Assembly: GCF_000018025.1 (NCBI RefSeq)
Contig: NC_009831.1
Span: 2,976,001-3,040,000 of the forward strand
Reading direction: 5' to 3'
Source: Shewanella sediminis HAW-EB3
GTDB lineage: Bacteria; Pseudomonadota; Gammaproteobacteria; Enterobacterales; Shewanellaceae
DNA length: 64,000 nucleotides
The stretch's first letter is position 1. The number at the start of each line of letters is the position of its first letter. Both the position numbers and the translations under genes were made by a program. The notes beneath the pieces are model-generated. The model was not told the DNA's origin. It did no database searches and worked only from the letters and a program-made list of their open reading frames with translations. Below, piece after piece: positions 1 through 7,568 of this stretch.

Positions 1-254
1 TTATTTTGCCAAAAATATTTCAAGTCAGCTTGAATACCGCCGACTCTGTCGAGTTTCTCCTGCACTGTACCGCTTCGTAATATTCGATAGGAATCTTCAG
101 ACTGCTTACTTGGTCTGACTAAGTTTACTAGCTGTAGCTGATAGCGTAGAGAGTTCAGCCCGGCATCGCTTCTGTCCATTGCTGCAACTGGAGTTACATA
201 CAGAACCAATAGAAAGCCGGTGCATATCAACCAAACAAGATTTCTTAGCGCCAT
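1..254 (-). CDS. Exported hypothetical protein, C-terminus beyond window
   Basis: The reading frame starts with ATG at 254 and stays open to the left edge, so only 84 residues are visible. A purine-rich ribosome binding site (GAGAGGGG) lies about five bases upstream and decides the start. Residues 1-25 form a typical signal peptide (MALRNLVWLICTGFLLVLY, then ending near VAAM). The remainder is polar with no motif I recognise. It lies downstream of the prepilin gene on the same strand, separated by a strong hairpin, so co-transcription is doubtful. A link to pili is only positional. Confidence 0.6.
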   Translation of the reverse strand, partial: MALRNLVWLICTGFLLVLYVTPVAAMDRSDAGLNSLRYQLQLVNLVRPSKQSEDSYRILRSGTVQEKLDRVGGIQADLKYFWQN

Positions 255-384
255 AATTCCCCTCTCTAATATCAAGCACAGGGTGAGTAATCGTCATACT
301 TTCCTGATGCAGTTGATACAAGTATGGCAAAATTTAAGGCATGCGAGGAAAATACACAGAAGAGATTTGAAACGGAATAAATCA

Positions 385-435
385 AAAAAATGATGGGCCG
401 ATGAACAAAAAAACTTTGCTCTATATTCATCGGCC
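385..435 (-). terminator. Intrinsic terminator after prepilin gene
   Basis: A ten-base inverted repeat, GGCCGATGAA (396-405) against TTCATCGGCC (426-435), brackets a 20-base loop. In minus-strand reading it is followed after a few bases by seven T residues (385-391). It sits 20 bases past the prepilin stop codon. The large loop makes it an imperfect example. Confidence 0.55.
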
Positions 436-454
436 ACGAAAGATAACAATTAAA

Positions 455-1048
455 TCAAGGAGCCTTTGAACTTTGAGTAGCCCTGGTGATCAAGGTCTTA
501 CCTGTGCTTGGTACATACCTAAGCTGCCAATGCTCTACTTTAGAGCGATTATCGGAGATATAATCATAGAAACAATAAGTAGACTCATTTGGCGTACCAT
601 CACCTTTATATAATTGACCACCAGCATACCAATAGACTATGTCGGTTTCAGGACCAAAATCATCGGCAGCCCCCAGGTTTCTAAGCACGTACTCATCCCC
701 TTCCATCAAACCTGTCCAGATTTGCCTGCAATTATCTCCGGTTAATACAGTGCCATCGCCACCGTTTTTCGTACTCAACGGGTAACCCGTCTTACTCGAA
801 TCCAATGTCCCATCGCCATAACAAGCCAAATCTTCCACACGATTACTGGCTCCCGAAGCGGCCCAACAGCTGTGGTACAGACTCACACCCGAACGAAATG
901 CGCCAAAAGCACCTTTAGCCGCCGAGTCATGTGCATCTTGCCCCAAACTCATAAACTTAGGGAGCGCCACGACAGACAAAATTCCCAAAATAATGATCAC
1001 GACAACAAGCTCTATCAGAGTAAAGCCCTTAGAAATGGTGTACTTCAT
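455..1048 (-). CDS. Type IV prepilin (MSHA-type pilin-like)
   Basis: Small pilin subunit of about 197 residues. A short charged leader (MKYTISKG) is followed by the class III processing site and FTLIELVVVIIILGIL, the classic prepilin-peptidase cleavage motif with Phe+1 and Glu+5. The hydrophobic N-terminal helix is followed by a globular domain with several cysteines (about residues 44, 59, 91 and 143) that could form the usual pilin disulfides. The overall look resembles MshA-type pilins. The gene stands alone, with no assembly genes in view, so it may be an accessory or orphan pilin. ATG at 1048 is preferred; an in-frame GTG at 1054, five bases after AAGG, is also possible and would add two residues. 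Confidence 0.8.
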   Translation of the reverse strand: MKYTISKGFTLIELVVVIIILGILSVVALPKFMSLGQDAHDSAAKGAFGAFRSGVSLYHSCWAASGASNRVEDLACYGDGTLDSSKTGYPLSTKNGGDGTVLTGDNCRQIWTGLMEGDEYVLRNLGAADDFGPETDIVYWYAGGQLYKGDGTPNESTYCFYDYISDNRSKVEHWQLRYVPSTGKTLITRATQSSKAP

Positions 1049-1054
1049 TACCAC

Positions 1055-1290
1055 TATTACCTTTAATCACGTTAACAGCCAATAAGATATACATTATACC
1101 GCTATTGAGTTTCCAGCGTCACGAGAAACAGAGGGATAATCCTCCTTAAAAGCCATCAACACAAATTAATCGCTACCGTGCATGAATACTTCAACATGAA
1201 AGCCTGCAAAATGTAACAACAGCGAAACAAAAGTTACATAGCGATGAGGTGTTGGGACTTTCGCACATGGCTCACCGCTCTTGTAAACTA
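1055..1290. other. Intergenic, no gene seen
   Basis: This AT-rich stretch between the prepilin gene and the decayed tRNA-Leu repeats shows no convincing coding frame. It presumably carries the prepilin promoter, but no clear -35/-10 pair stood out. Confidence 0.4.
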
Positions 1291-1353
1291 TGGTTGTCAT
1301 GGAGAGTGAATTGGCCCTGCATTATTGAGAGTGCGAAGGATTTTAAATCCATA
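1291..1353 (-). pseudogene. Decayed tRNA-Leu copy 1
   Basis: Most degraded member of the series. It keeps the register of the 3' CCA (TGG on the plus strand at 1291), a GAGAGTGAA(T/C)TGGC block shared with the next copy, and the anticodon-arm remnant GGATTTTAAATCC. The acceptor stem and D arm are gone, so it cannot fold as tRNA. Confidence 0.6.
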
Positions 1354-1380
1354 TCTTCACCTTCATCATTCTGCAGGTAC

Positions 1381-1404
1381 AAAAAACTGACGCAAGTCAG
1401 GGCT
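1381..1404 (-). terminator. Degraded terminator in tRNA-Leu repeat
   Basis: The hairpin CTGAC-GCAA-GTCAG is followed in minus-strand reading by six T residues. It is the decayed counterpart of the intact terminator at 1533-1560 and marks one unit of the tandem array. Confidence 0.5.
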
Positions 1405-1427
1405 ACTGTTCATATCAAAGAGAATGA

Positions 1428-1503
1428 TGGTACCCGAAGCCCTTCTTGTAATAGAGAGTGAACTGGCACGTGTATTTCAACGGCGCGAGGGATTCTAAAT
1501 CCA
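1428..1503 (-). pseudogene. Decayed tRNA-Leu copy 2
   Basis: It retains TGGTACCCGA (3' acceptor strand plus CCA), a damaged T arm, and GCGAGGGATTCTAAATCC from the variable/anticodon region. It lies exactly 140 bases from copy 3 measured CCA to CCA. The 5' half (D arm and acceptor 5' strand) is absent, so it is a pseudogene. Confidence 0.7.
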
Positions 1504-1532
1504 TATAATTACCTACATCATTCTGCAGATAC

Positions 1533-1560
1533 AAAAAAGCCCTGACAATAAGTCAGGGCT
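1533..1560 (-). terminator. Intrinsic terminator in tRNA-Leu array
   Basis: In minus-strand reading GCCCTGAC, a five-base loop and GTCAGGGC are followed by TTTTTT. It lies downstream of decayed tRNA-Leu copy 3. Confidence 0.75.
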
Positions 1561-1567
1561 TGAATGA

Positions 1568-1630
1568 TGGTACCCGAGGCCGGACCAGCACCGGTACGTG
1601 TATATCAACGGCGCGAGGGATTTTATTATT
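1568..1630 (-). pseudogene. Decayed tRNA-Leu copy 3
   Basis: It keeps TGGTACCCGAGGCCGGAC and CGCGAGGGATTTTA of the intact gene, but the T loop is altered and everything 5' of the anticodon arm is lost. CCA-to-CCA spacing to the intact gene is 144 bases, the same unit length as the neighbouring copies. Confidence 0.75.
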
Positions 1631-1656
1631 TGCTTCTTACATACTGAATTTGGAAT

Positions 1657-1686
1657 ACAAAAAAGCCCCAACTTTCGTTGAGGCTT
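1657..1686 (-). terminator. Intrinsic terminator of tRNA-Gly/Cys/Leu operon
   Basis: Minus-strand reading gives GCCTCAAC-GAAA-GTTGGGGC (one T:G pair) then TTTTTT, 26 bases after the tRNA-Leu CCA. It is the first terminator met by transcripts of the tRNA operon. Confidence 0.8.
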
Positions 1687-1711
1687 TCATGCTCAATCTC
1701 TAAGAGAATGA

Positions 1712-1797
1712 TGGTACCCGAGGCCGGACTTGAACCGGCACGCTTATTCAGCGAGGGATTTTAAATCCCTTGTGTCTACCGATTCCACCACTCGGGC
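1712..1797 (-). tRNA. tRNA-Leu (UAA)
   Basis: An 86-base class II tRNA with encoded CCA. The acceptor stem is GCCCGAG/CTCGGGT with a trailing A before CCA. The anticodon loop, inside GGGATTTAAAATCCC, reads UAA. There is a long variable arm (TCGCTGAATAAGCGT) and the T arm GCCGGTTCAAGTCCGGC. It is the last intact gene of the tRNA-Gly/Cys/Leu operon, and three decayed copies follow it. Confidence 0.95.
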
Positions 1798-1881
1798 AAA
1801 CTCGTTGATTCTGATGATACGTATTATCGATAGTTAATACTGTTTGCTCTTATTCAAAAACAAACTCACCACAATCTAATA

Positions 1882-1955
1882 TGGAGGCGCGACCCGGAGT
1901 CGAACCGAGATCGACGGATTTGCAATCCGCAGCATAGCCATTCTGCCATCGCGCC
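1882..1955 (-). tRNA. tRNA-Cys (GCA)
   Basis: A 74-base tRNA with encoded CCA and acceptor stem GGCGCGA/TCGCGCC. The anticodon loop, within GGATTGCAAATCC, reads GCA. It lies between tRNA-Gly and tRNA-Leu on the same strand and is probably processed from one transcript with them. Confidence 0.95.
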
Positions 1956-1985
1956 ATATTTTCTTGCAATTCTCAAGAGAGAATT

Positions 1986-2061
1986 TGGAGCGACATATCG
2001 GGTTCGAACCGATGACCTATACCTTGGCAAGGTATCGCTCTACCAACTGAGCTAATGTCGC
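1986..2061 (-). tRNA. tRNA-Gly (GCC)
   Basis: A 76-base tRNA with encoded CCA and acceptor stem GCGACAT/ATGTCGC. The anticodon arm ACCTTGCCAAGGT reads GCC. It is the promoter-proximal gene of the three-tRNA operon. Confidence 0.95.
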
Positions 2062-2122
2062 TTTAAACTTTTTTATCTTCAGTAGGTTTTGCATTGCTGC
2101 TTTCCCCTGACTGCGAAATGGC

Positions 2123-2150
2123 ATTCTACCGATTTAGGCACAAGAGTCAA
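2123..2150 (-). promoter_or_regulatory. Sigma-70 promoter of tRNA-Gly/Cys/Leu operon
   Basis: On the minus strand TTGACT, a 16-base spacer and TAGAAT are followed by GCC in the discriminator. It ends about 60 bases before tRNA-Gly, a fitting position for a tRNA leader. Confidence 0.65.
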
Positions 2151-2203
2151 TCGCATATTTGATGATAAATGACTGCTTGCACACTAAATAGTCTCATTGC
2201 ATT

Positions 2204-2761
2204 TTAATTATCCGATTCAGCAGTAAGATCGCCCCAGGCGGCAAGAATGTAACTCATCATAGACCAGAAAGTCAGCACGGTTGCGACGTAGAACAAACCA
2301 TAAGCGGCGTAAGTTAGAAAGTCATTCGGTTTCCAAATCAAACCAATGATCGCAATCATCTGGGCTGCTGTCTTATACTTGCCAATCCAAGAAACGGCCA
2401 CAGCGCCCCTCTTACCTATTTCAGCCATCCATTCTCTCAATGCTGAAATAACAATTTCTCTACCAATCATAAAGAGCGCCGGTAGTGTCAACCACACACT
2501 ATTATACTCGGCTACAAGTAATACGAGTGCTGTTGTTACCATTATCTTATCAGCAACCGGGTCTAAGAAGGCACCAAAGCGTGTAGATTGCTTTAGCTTC
2601 CTGGCAGCATAACCATCGAGTGCATCGGTAACTGCGGCTAACCAGAAGACGAAGGCAGCAACAAAGGGAGCCCATGAGTATGGTAAATAAAAAATAACCA
2701 CGAAAACAGGCAGTAAAAACAACCTGAAAAGAGTTAACGCTATAGGTATATTAAACGGCAT
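2204..2761 (-). CDS. pgsA: CDP-diacylglycerol-glycerol-3-phosphate 3-phosphatidyltransferase
   Basis: Inner-membrane enzyme making phosphatidylglycerophosphate from CDP-diacylglycerol and glycerol-3-phosphate, the committed step to phosphatidylglycerol and cardiolipin. The 185-residue length matches the family. The CDP-alcohol phosphotransferase motif is complete at residues 49-71 (DG-YAAR, then G, D67 and D71 in the expected spacing). Several hydrophobic helices flank it. It is the last gene of the uvrY-uvrC-pgsA run, starting 47 bases after uvrC. This arrangement is conserved in gammaproteobacteria. Confidence 0.95.
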   Translation of the reverse strand: MPFNIPIALTLFRLFLLPVFVVIFYLPYSWAPFVAAFVFWLAAVTDALDGYAARKLKQSTRFGAFLDPVADKIMVTTALVLLVAEYNSVWLTLPALFMIGREIVISALREWMAEIGKRGAVAVSWIGKYKTAAQMIAIIGLIWKPNDFLTYAAYGLFYVATVLTFWSMMSYILAAWGDLTAESDN

Positions 2762-2808
2762 GAGAAAACCAATAGTTTAAAAGCAGCGACAATCTTGCCT
2801 TAATTTTA

Positions 2809-4638
2809 CTAGCCTCGCAATGAATCATGTATCGTTTGTGCCATTTCTAAACTAATACCGGGTACTTTAGCCAATTCAGCCACACTTGCGCCCTTAACTT
2901 CCTGTATACCACCTAAATATTGCAAAAGCGCTTTACGGCGTTTAGGTCCGACTCCGGCAATAGATTCTAAGGTGGAGGTATTTCTTGTTTTCTGACGCTT
3001 ATTTCTGTGGCCGGTAATGGCAAAACGATGTGATTCATCGCGAATATGCTGAATAAGGTGTAATGCTCCTGAGTCGGCCGGGATAGTGAAAGATTGCTCA
3101 TTTTCACCATATATCAACGTCTCTAATCCAGGTTTTCTTCCTTCACCTTTCGCAACACCAATCAGCATTGGTGTTTTGTCTATATCGACAAATTTTTCAT
3201 CGACAATTTTCTGTGCGATACGAAGCTGACCCGTTCCACCATCGATGAATAACAGATCGGGGATTTTGCCATTTTTATCGATTTTATCAAATCGTCTCGT
3301 TATCGCCTGCTTCATAGCGGCGTAGTCATCACCCGGCGTGATCCCATTGATATTGTAACGTCGATAATCCGCTTTATTGGGCCCCTCTCGATCAAATACG
3401 ACACAAGACGCCACGGTACTCTCTCCCATTGTATGACTGATGTCGAAACATTCCATCCGTTGGATAAGTGTCGACACTTCCAAAGCTTCTTCAAGTAACA
3501 AGAAACGTTGCTCAACCGTATTTTTATGGGACAAACGAGTGTTCACCGCATTTGTTGCATTCGTCACCGCGAGTCGTAAAAAGTTTGCTCTTTCACTGCG
3601 GACATTAGTTTTAATCTCTACCTTCTTCTCGAGCGCCGTCTGTATTGCCCGCTCCAACTCAGGAAGGTCATCAAACCCATGGCTTAATAGTATCTCTTTA
3701 GGCACGGTCCGCTGACTATCTGAGTTTAGATAAAATTGGATCATAAATGCACTGAGAACTTCATCTAATTCAGTTTCCGCGGGGACACTTGGATAATAGC
3801 TTCTACTACCAAATATTTTACCTTCCCGAATAAACAAAAGATGAAAACAAGCGACTCCTGAGGCGTAGTAAGCGCCAATAACATCCATATCGCCGGAGGT
3901 GTTTGACACCTCTTGCTGCTCTGCCACCCTCCTTAAGGCGGCTATTTGATCTCTGTAACTCGCCGCTTGTTCATACTCCAGAGCCAGCGCAGAGGCCTCC
4001 ATCTTAGAAACCAGTTCGGTCATCACCTGCAGATCTTTTCCTTTCAGGAATAGACTCGCCAACTTGACCTGCACGGCATACTCTTCATCACTGACTTTAT
4101 TCACACAGGGAGCACTACACCGACCTATTTGATATTGCAAACAGGGGCGCGAACGAGATTTATAATAGAGGTCATCACACTGACGAATGGGGAAGATCTT
4201 CTGCAACAAATGAAGGCTCTCCCTTACCGCGCCGCCATTTGGGTAGGGGCCAAAATAGCTGCCTTTATCCCTCTTCGGGCCGCGGTGATACGCTAACCTT
4301 GGATGCTTGTGATCGCTTAATAATATATAAGGGTAGGATTTGTCATCCCGAAGCAAAACGTTATATCTCGGCATATACTGCTTGATATAATCATTTTCGA
4401 GAATAAGGGCATCGGTTTCGCTGTGGGTGACTGTGACATCAATATTGGCGATATGTGAAACCAACGCCTGAGTTTTTACATTCGGCAGATTGACGCGAAA
4501 ATAGGAACTCAGCCGTTTTTTTAAGTCTTTAGCCTTACCGACATAGATAACGGTCCCCTCTTCATCATACATTCGGTAAACACCCGGCGATGAGGAGACG
4601 GTTTTTAGAAACAACTTTGAATCAAATGTAGAGGGCAT
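2809..4638 (-). CDS. uvrC: Excinuclease ABC subunit C
   Basis: Nuclease subunit of the UvrABC nucleotide-excision repair complex; it cuts on both sides of the lesion after UvrB loading. The protein has 609 residues. Visible parts are the N-terminal GIY-YIG nuclease (GVYRMY at 19-24 and YVGKAKDL at 32-39), the Cys-rich stretch ([13 protein letters not shown] near 150-165), a UVR/UvrB-binding helix near 200-235, the RNase H-like second nuclease domain (FDISH and [11 protein letters not shown]), and C-terminal helix-hairpin-helix motifs ([18 protein letters not shown]). ATG at 4638 is preferred over an in-frame TTG at 4647. It lies 37-46 bases after uvrY and is probably co-transcribed with it. 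Confidence 0.97.
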   Translation of the reverse strand: MPSTFDSKLFLKTVSSSPGVYRMYDEEGTVIYVGKAKDLKKRLSSYFRVNLPNVKTQALVSHIANIDVTVTHSETDALILENDYIKQYMPRYNVLLRDDKSYPYILLSDHKHPRLAYHRGPKRDKGSYFGPYPNGGAVRESLHLLQKIFPIRQCDDLYYKSRSRPCLQYQIGRCSAPCVNKVSDEEYAVQVKLASLFLKGKDLQVMTELVSKMEASALALEYEQAASYRDQIAALRRVAEQQEVSNTSGDMDVIGAYYASGVACFHLLFIREGKIFGSRSYYPSVPAETELDEVLSAFMIQFYLNSDSQRTVPKEILLSHGFDDLPELERAIQTALEKKVEIKTNVRSERANFLRLAVTNATNAVNTRLSHKNTVEQRFLLLEEALEVSTLIQRMECFDISHTMGESTVASCVVFDREGPNKADYRRYNINGITPGDDYAAMKQAITRRFDKIDKNGKIPDLLFIDGGTGQLRIAQKIVDEKFVDIDKTPMLIGVAKGEGRKPGLETLIYGENEQSFTIPADSGALHLIQHIRDESHRFAITGHRNKRQKTRNTSTLESIAGVGPKRRKALLQYLGGIQEVKGASVAELAKVPGISLEMAQTIHDSLRG

Positions 4639-4684
4639 AGTATTCAAACAGAGTATTAAACATGGTACTCAAATAGAGTGTCGA

Positions 4685-5329
4685 CTAAAACTGACCGGTA
4701 TCCAACATTTTATAACGAATGGCCAGTCGAGTCAGTTCTACATCCCCACTGATACCAAGTTTTGCAAACAACCTATATCGGTAGCTATTCACTGTCTTGG
4801 GACTTAAATTAAGCTGCTCGGAGATATCATTGACCTTCTCACCGCTGGTGATCATCATCATGATCTGCAACTCTCGCTCCGAAAGTGTTTTAAAAGGATT
4901 CTCTTCCGTTTGATTAAACTGGCTTAACGCCATCTGTTGCGCAATCTCAGGTGAAAGGTACCTTTGGCCGTGTGCAACTTGTCGAATAGCTTGAAGCACT
5001 TCCGGAGGCGTCGCTCCCTTTGTAAGGTAGCCAGATGCTCCAGCTTGCATCACTTTTGTAGGAAACGGATCTTCGGTATGGATAGTCAACACAATAATTT
5101 TAGCATGAGGTTGATAACGAAGTATTTTTCGAGTGGCTTCCAGACCGCCGATACCGGGCATATTCATGTCCATCAAGATAACATCGGCTTCGTTACTACG
5201 GCTCCAGTGAACAGCAGTTTCACCATCCCCCGCTTCCCCCGTCACTTTTATTCCACGTTCATCTTCAAGGATACGACGGATCCCCGTTCGAACTAACTCA
5301 TGATCATCAACCAAATATACTGAAATCAA
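4685..5329 (-). CDS. uvrY: Response regulator UvrY (GacA/SirA type)
   Basis: Cytoplasmic partner of the hybrid kinase BarA. Once phosphorylated, this family activates the Csr small RNAs. The 214-residue protein has a receiver domain with acidic residues D8/D9, phospho-acceptor D54 (VILMDMNMPG) and the conserved Lys (YLTKGA). A LuxR/FixJ-type HTH follows (LSERELQIMMMITSG, NLSPKTVNSYRYRLFAKLG). The start is TTG, with AAGG about ten bases upstream; no ATG or GTG fits the conserved N-terminus. It leads the uvrC-pgsA group, as in other gammaproteobacteria. barA is not in the window. Confidence 0.95.
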   Translation of the reverse strand: MISVYLVDDHELVRTGIRRILEDERGIKVTGEAGDGETAVHWSRSNEADVILMDMNMPGIGGLEATRKILRYQPHAKIIVLTIHTEDPFPTKVMQAGASGYLTKGATPPEVLQAIRQVAHGQRYLSPEIAQQMALSQFNQTEENPFKTLSERELQIMMMITSGEKVNDISEQLNLSPKTVNSYRYRLFAKLGISGDVELTRLAIRYKMLDTGQF

Positions 5330-5685
5330 CTGATATTTACCTTAAAAGTAGAGCGATGAATCAAACTCGATTCACAATCTTATTTACTCGTAATTTAGCC
5401 CATTAATGATCAATAGGAAAGCGGTATTTATAAGAATGTAACATAATGAATTTTAAGTAAACTATTACAAAAAACTATTGACAGGTAACAGTCAAAGGAG
5501 ATGCTGCATAGTAATTAAAGTCTATCCTATTGGAGAGTATGATTTTCTATCTACCTATCACCCATCGAATTATCAAGCTAAATCATAGTTCAAGACTTAA
5601 TCATGCCCAACCAGACCTATACTAATTGACTAGTTCAACTTTATGACAAGAAGTGTAGCCCTTAGCCTGACTCACGTTCAGAAAT
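5330..5685. other. Intergenic between uvrY and decayed tRNA-Ser
   Basis: AT-rich. The only frame with a fair ribosome site is a 28-codon plus-strand ORF at 5540-5626, preceded by GGAGAGT; it resembles nothing I know and is not called. The uvrY promoter must lie here on the minus strand but is not obvious. Confidence 0.4.
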
Positions 5686-5742
5686 CGAGGCACGAGATAC
5701 CGATCTTATAACTGGAACCCCAGAGTTCAATTCCATGTCCTT
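5686..5742 (-). pseudogene. Decayed tRNA-Ser copy 2
   Basis: A weak remnant in the same register as the next copy (unit length 100 bases). GAGGCACGAGATAC corresponds to the 3' acceptor strand, and GGAACCCCAGAGTTCAATTCC to part of the T arm. It is recognised mainly because the following terminator and spacing repeat exactly. Confidence 0.5.
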
Positions 5743-5750
5743 TTAAAACG

Positions 5751-5781
5751 AAAAAGCCCCTAACATTGCTGTTAGGGGCTT
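5751..5781 (-). terminator. Intrinsic terminator in tRNA-Ser array (distal)
   Basis: In minus-strand reading AGCCCCTAACAGC pairs with GTTAGGGGCT, followed by TTTTT. It repeats the architecture of the terminator at 5852-5880, one 100-base unit away. Confidence 0.75.
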
Positions 5782-5791
5782 CATCTGAATA

Positions 5792-5840
5792 TGGCGGAGA
5801 GATAGCTGATTTATACAAAAGGAACCCTAGGGTTCAACTT
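5792..5840 (-). pseudogene. Decayed tRNA-Ser copy 1
   Basis: It begins with a perfect copy of the last 14 bases of tRNA-Ser (plus-strand TGGCGGAGAGATAG at 5792-5805), followed by an insertion and scrambled T-arm sequence (GGAACCCTAGGGTTCAAC). It sits exactly 100 bases from the intact gene. It could alternatively be an attachment-site remnant, since a short tRNA 3'-end fragment is the usual mark of an integrase-made junction. Confidence 0.6.
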
Positions 5841-5851
5841 CTGACTATACG

Positions 5852-5880
5852 AAAAAGCCCCAGCATTTCTGCTGGGGCTT
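5852..5880 (-). terminator. Intrinsic terminator of left tRNA-Ser
   Basis: Minus-strand reading gives AGCCCCAGCAGAAATGCTGGGGCT followed by TTTTTC, 12 bases after the tRNA CCA. Confidence 0.8.
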
Positions 5881-5891
5881 CATCTTAAATG

Positions 5892-5982
5892 TGGCGGAGA
5901 GATAGGGATTTGAACCCTAGATGGGCTACAAACCCATGCCGGTTTTCAAGACCGGTGCATTCGACCACTCTGCCATCTCTCC
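5892..5982 (-). tRNA. tRNA-Ser (UGA), left copy
   Basis: A 91-base class II tRNA with encoded CCA and acceptor GGAGAGA/TCTCTCC. The anticodon arm CCGGTCTTGAAAACCGG reads UGA. It has a long variable arm and T arm TAGGGTTCAAATCCCTA. It is identical base for base to the copy at 17210-17300. It has its own promoter (5994-6022) and terminator, so both copies are probably expressed. Confidence 0.95.
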
Positions 5983-5989
5983 GAACGAG
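5892..5989. repeat. 98-bp direct repeat, left (island boundary)
   Basis: Perfectly identical to 17210-17307. It covers the whole tRNA-Ser gene plus seven bases upstream of its 5' end; identity stops abruptly on both sides. Between the two copies lie two tyrosine recombinase genes, so this is most simply the left end of an integrated element. Confidence 0.85.
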
Positions 5990-5993
5990 CGAT

Positions 5994-6022
5994 ATAATAG
6001 CGCCCAGCCCCTTATGTGTAAA
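5994..6022 (-). promoter_or_regulatory. Promoter of left tRNA-Ser
   Basis: On the minus strand TTTACA, exactly 17 bases and TATTAT, ending 11 bases before the tRNA 5' end. This sequence lies outside the 98-bp repeat, inside the island side. Confidence 0.6.
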
Positions 6023-6148
6023 TACCTATCTTACCACCAGCCAATTGAATGCTCATTTGAGCATCAAGTTGATGTCCAATTGTCCAAAGTGACACACTTT
6101 GAATGGCTATTGTTCTTAATAGCCTAACCTACAACACTAAAGTGGTGA

Positions 6149-6583
6149 TCATTCAGGCATGGTTTCACCTGAACCACCGGCTTCACTCGGCATATCTTTC
6201 ATTTTCGGTAAACCGTCTTTAATAGGTAAAACACTTTCTTGATAATGAACATGAATACCCGGCTCAAACTTAAGTGATGGAATACTTGCAGCAAATACAT
6301 CAATTAAATTCATTGTCGGGTGTTCAGTCATAATGTGTCCGCCACATTCACTACACCATTTGCGCGTACTACCGGGAGTCTTATTAAAGCTGGAAATTTT
6401 ATCGGCACCGGCAGTGATGCTAATAGCTTCGGGCTCCCATAGGGTAAATGCATTTACAGGTCCTGCCGACCACTTTCGGCAAGATTCACAGTGACAATAT
6501 CCCATGCCATTTGGTGTACCCTTAACAGTAAATTGAACCGCTCCACAGAAACAGCTACCTTGAAAACTTGGTTTCGCACTCAT
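6149..6583 (-). CDS. GFA/CENP-V family zinc-binding protein
   Basis: A 144-residue protein of the glutathione-dependent formaldehyde-activating-enzyme fold. It has the characteristic zinc ligands: CFC near the N-terminus (SCFCGAVQF), CHCESC about 25 residues later, and CSECGGH in the C-terminal half. Most family members of this size are of unknown substrate; the formaldehyde activity is established only for a few. ATG at 6583 is chosen because AGAGGA lies eight bases upstream and homology starts there; the frame extends further upstream without a ribosome site. Monocistronic, at the left end of the island. Confidence 0.8.
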   Translation of the reverse strand: MSAKPSFQGSCFCGAVQFTVKGTPNGMGYCHCESCRKWSAGPVNAFTLWEPEAISITAGADKISSFNKTPGSTRKWCSECGGHIMTEHPTMNLIDVFAASIPSLKFEPGIHVHYQESVLPIKDGLPKMKDMPSEAGGSGETMPE

Positions 6584-6782
6584 AATGTCATCCTCTATAT
6601 AGCGTAAGATTATTGATAAGTGCTTTGAAGTGTAGTCTAAGAGGGGGCAATTTAAAGAAACTCGCAACTGCAGACTTGCTGTGCTGGCTTCCGACAAAAA
6701 TGCGCTTAGCTTTGCCGTTGGTAGAAAGGTTTCTTCGTTGAACTATAGCCACAATGACTATCCGTCGATGCCCCCCTAATCC

Positions 6783-7505
6783 TCATAGTAAACTAAGCTT
6801 GCCGGCCTCATGAACCAGTTGTGCCGTATTTCGTGCGTTCAAGGTCTGTTTGAGCACTGAGAGGTGATAATCCACTCCCCGCAGAGTCAGGTTAAGCAGC
6901 GATGAGATCTCCTCTCTATCTGCTCCGTTGGCAAGGTGGGTCAGTATATAAGCGGAAATTGGACTGATGATGTTGTAATCAACTAAGGGGTTGATCTCAA
7001 TTCCATGATGAAGTGCAATTTTGGTTTGAAGACGACTCAAGTAGACCTCTACCTCATCAATCCTGCCCAGCAGATCGCTCACCTGTTCTGATTTATGCAG
7101 TATTAGATTAAACCGCCCCGTCAGCTGAGGTGAGACGGGGCATGAAACTGAAACTGTCACTATGCCTTCTATCTGTTGGCTATCCAGATATCGCTTCATT
7201 CCGCGAGGCAGTGTCCTATTGGACCACACACAAACTGAATGACTGTAGAGCTGGCCAACGACCTCCTCCATATTCTTTAAAAACAATACCTTTTGCCGCC
7301 ATAAGCTTAGCCCCTTCAGCGAGCTTGCGAATAACTTACGACGTTTAGTGAAGTTGCGGATCAGATGTTTATGACTGCCCATTTTCCGCCCCCAATCTGA
7401 GGGGGTCTGAATATCATAGCAATAACAGATCTCATCTACCTGAAGGTCTTTACACCCTTGTTGCAAAAAAGAGCTCAGCGCAGCGGATAACGGTACCTGA
7501 GTCAT
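6783..7505 (-). CDS. LuxR-family transcriptional regulator
   Basis: A 240-residue protein. The last 65 residues form a divergent LuxR/FixJ-type helix-turn-helix (ISPISAYILTHLANGAD, then EEISSLLNLTLRGVDYHLSVLKQTL). The N-terminal 170 residues resemble an autoinducer-binding-like or unknown sensor domain but lack recognisable acyl-homoserine-lactone contacts. There is no synthase gene nearby, so it would be an orphan regulator. It lies 63 bases after the zinc-ribbon gene and on the same strand, suggesting an operon. Confidence 0.65.
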   Translation of the reverse strand: MTQVPLSAALSSFLQQGCKDLQVDEICYCYDIQTPSDWGRKMGSHKHLIRNFTKRRKLFASSLKGLSLWRQKVLFLKNMEEVVGQLYSHSVCVWSNRTLPRGMKRYLDSQQIEGIVTVSVSCPVSPQLTGRFNLILHKSEQVSDLLGRIDEVEVYLSRLQTKIALHHGIEINPLVDYNIISPISAYILTHLANGADREEISSLLNLTLRGVDYHLSVLKQTLNARNTAQLVHEAGKLSLL

Positions 7506-7568
7506 ATCTCCTCCCCTCTTATCATTGCCACTATAACATTTGCTTTCCAGACTACAGATAACTACAAC

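Noticed and set aside
1249..1461. 70-codon plus-strand ORF
   Set aside because: It overlaps decayed tRNA-Leu repeats and has no ribosome site.
5889..6127. Plus-strand ORFs over tRNA-Ser (also 17093-17320)
   Set aside because: The peptide DLNPRWATNPCRFSRPVHST is antisense tRNA-Ser sequence in both places.
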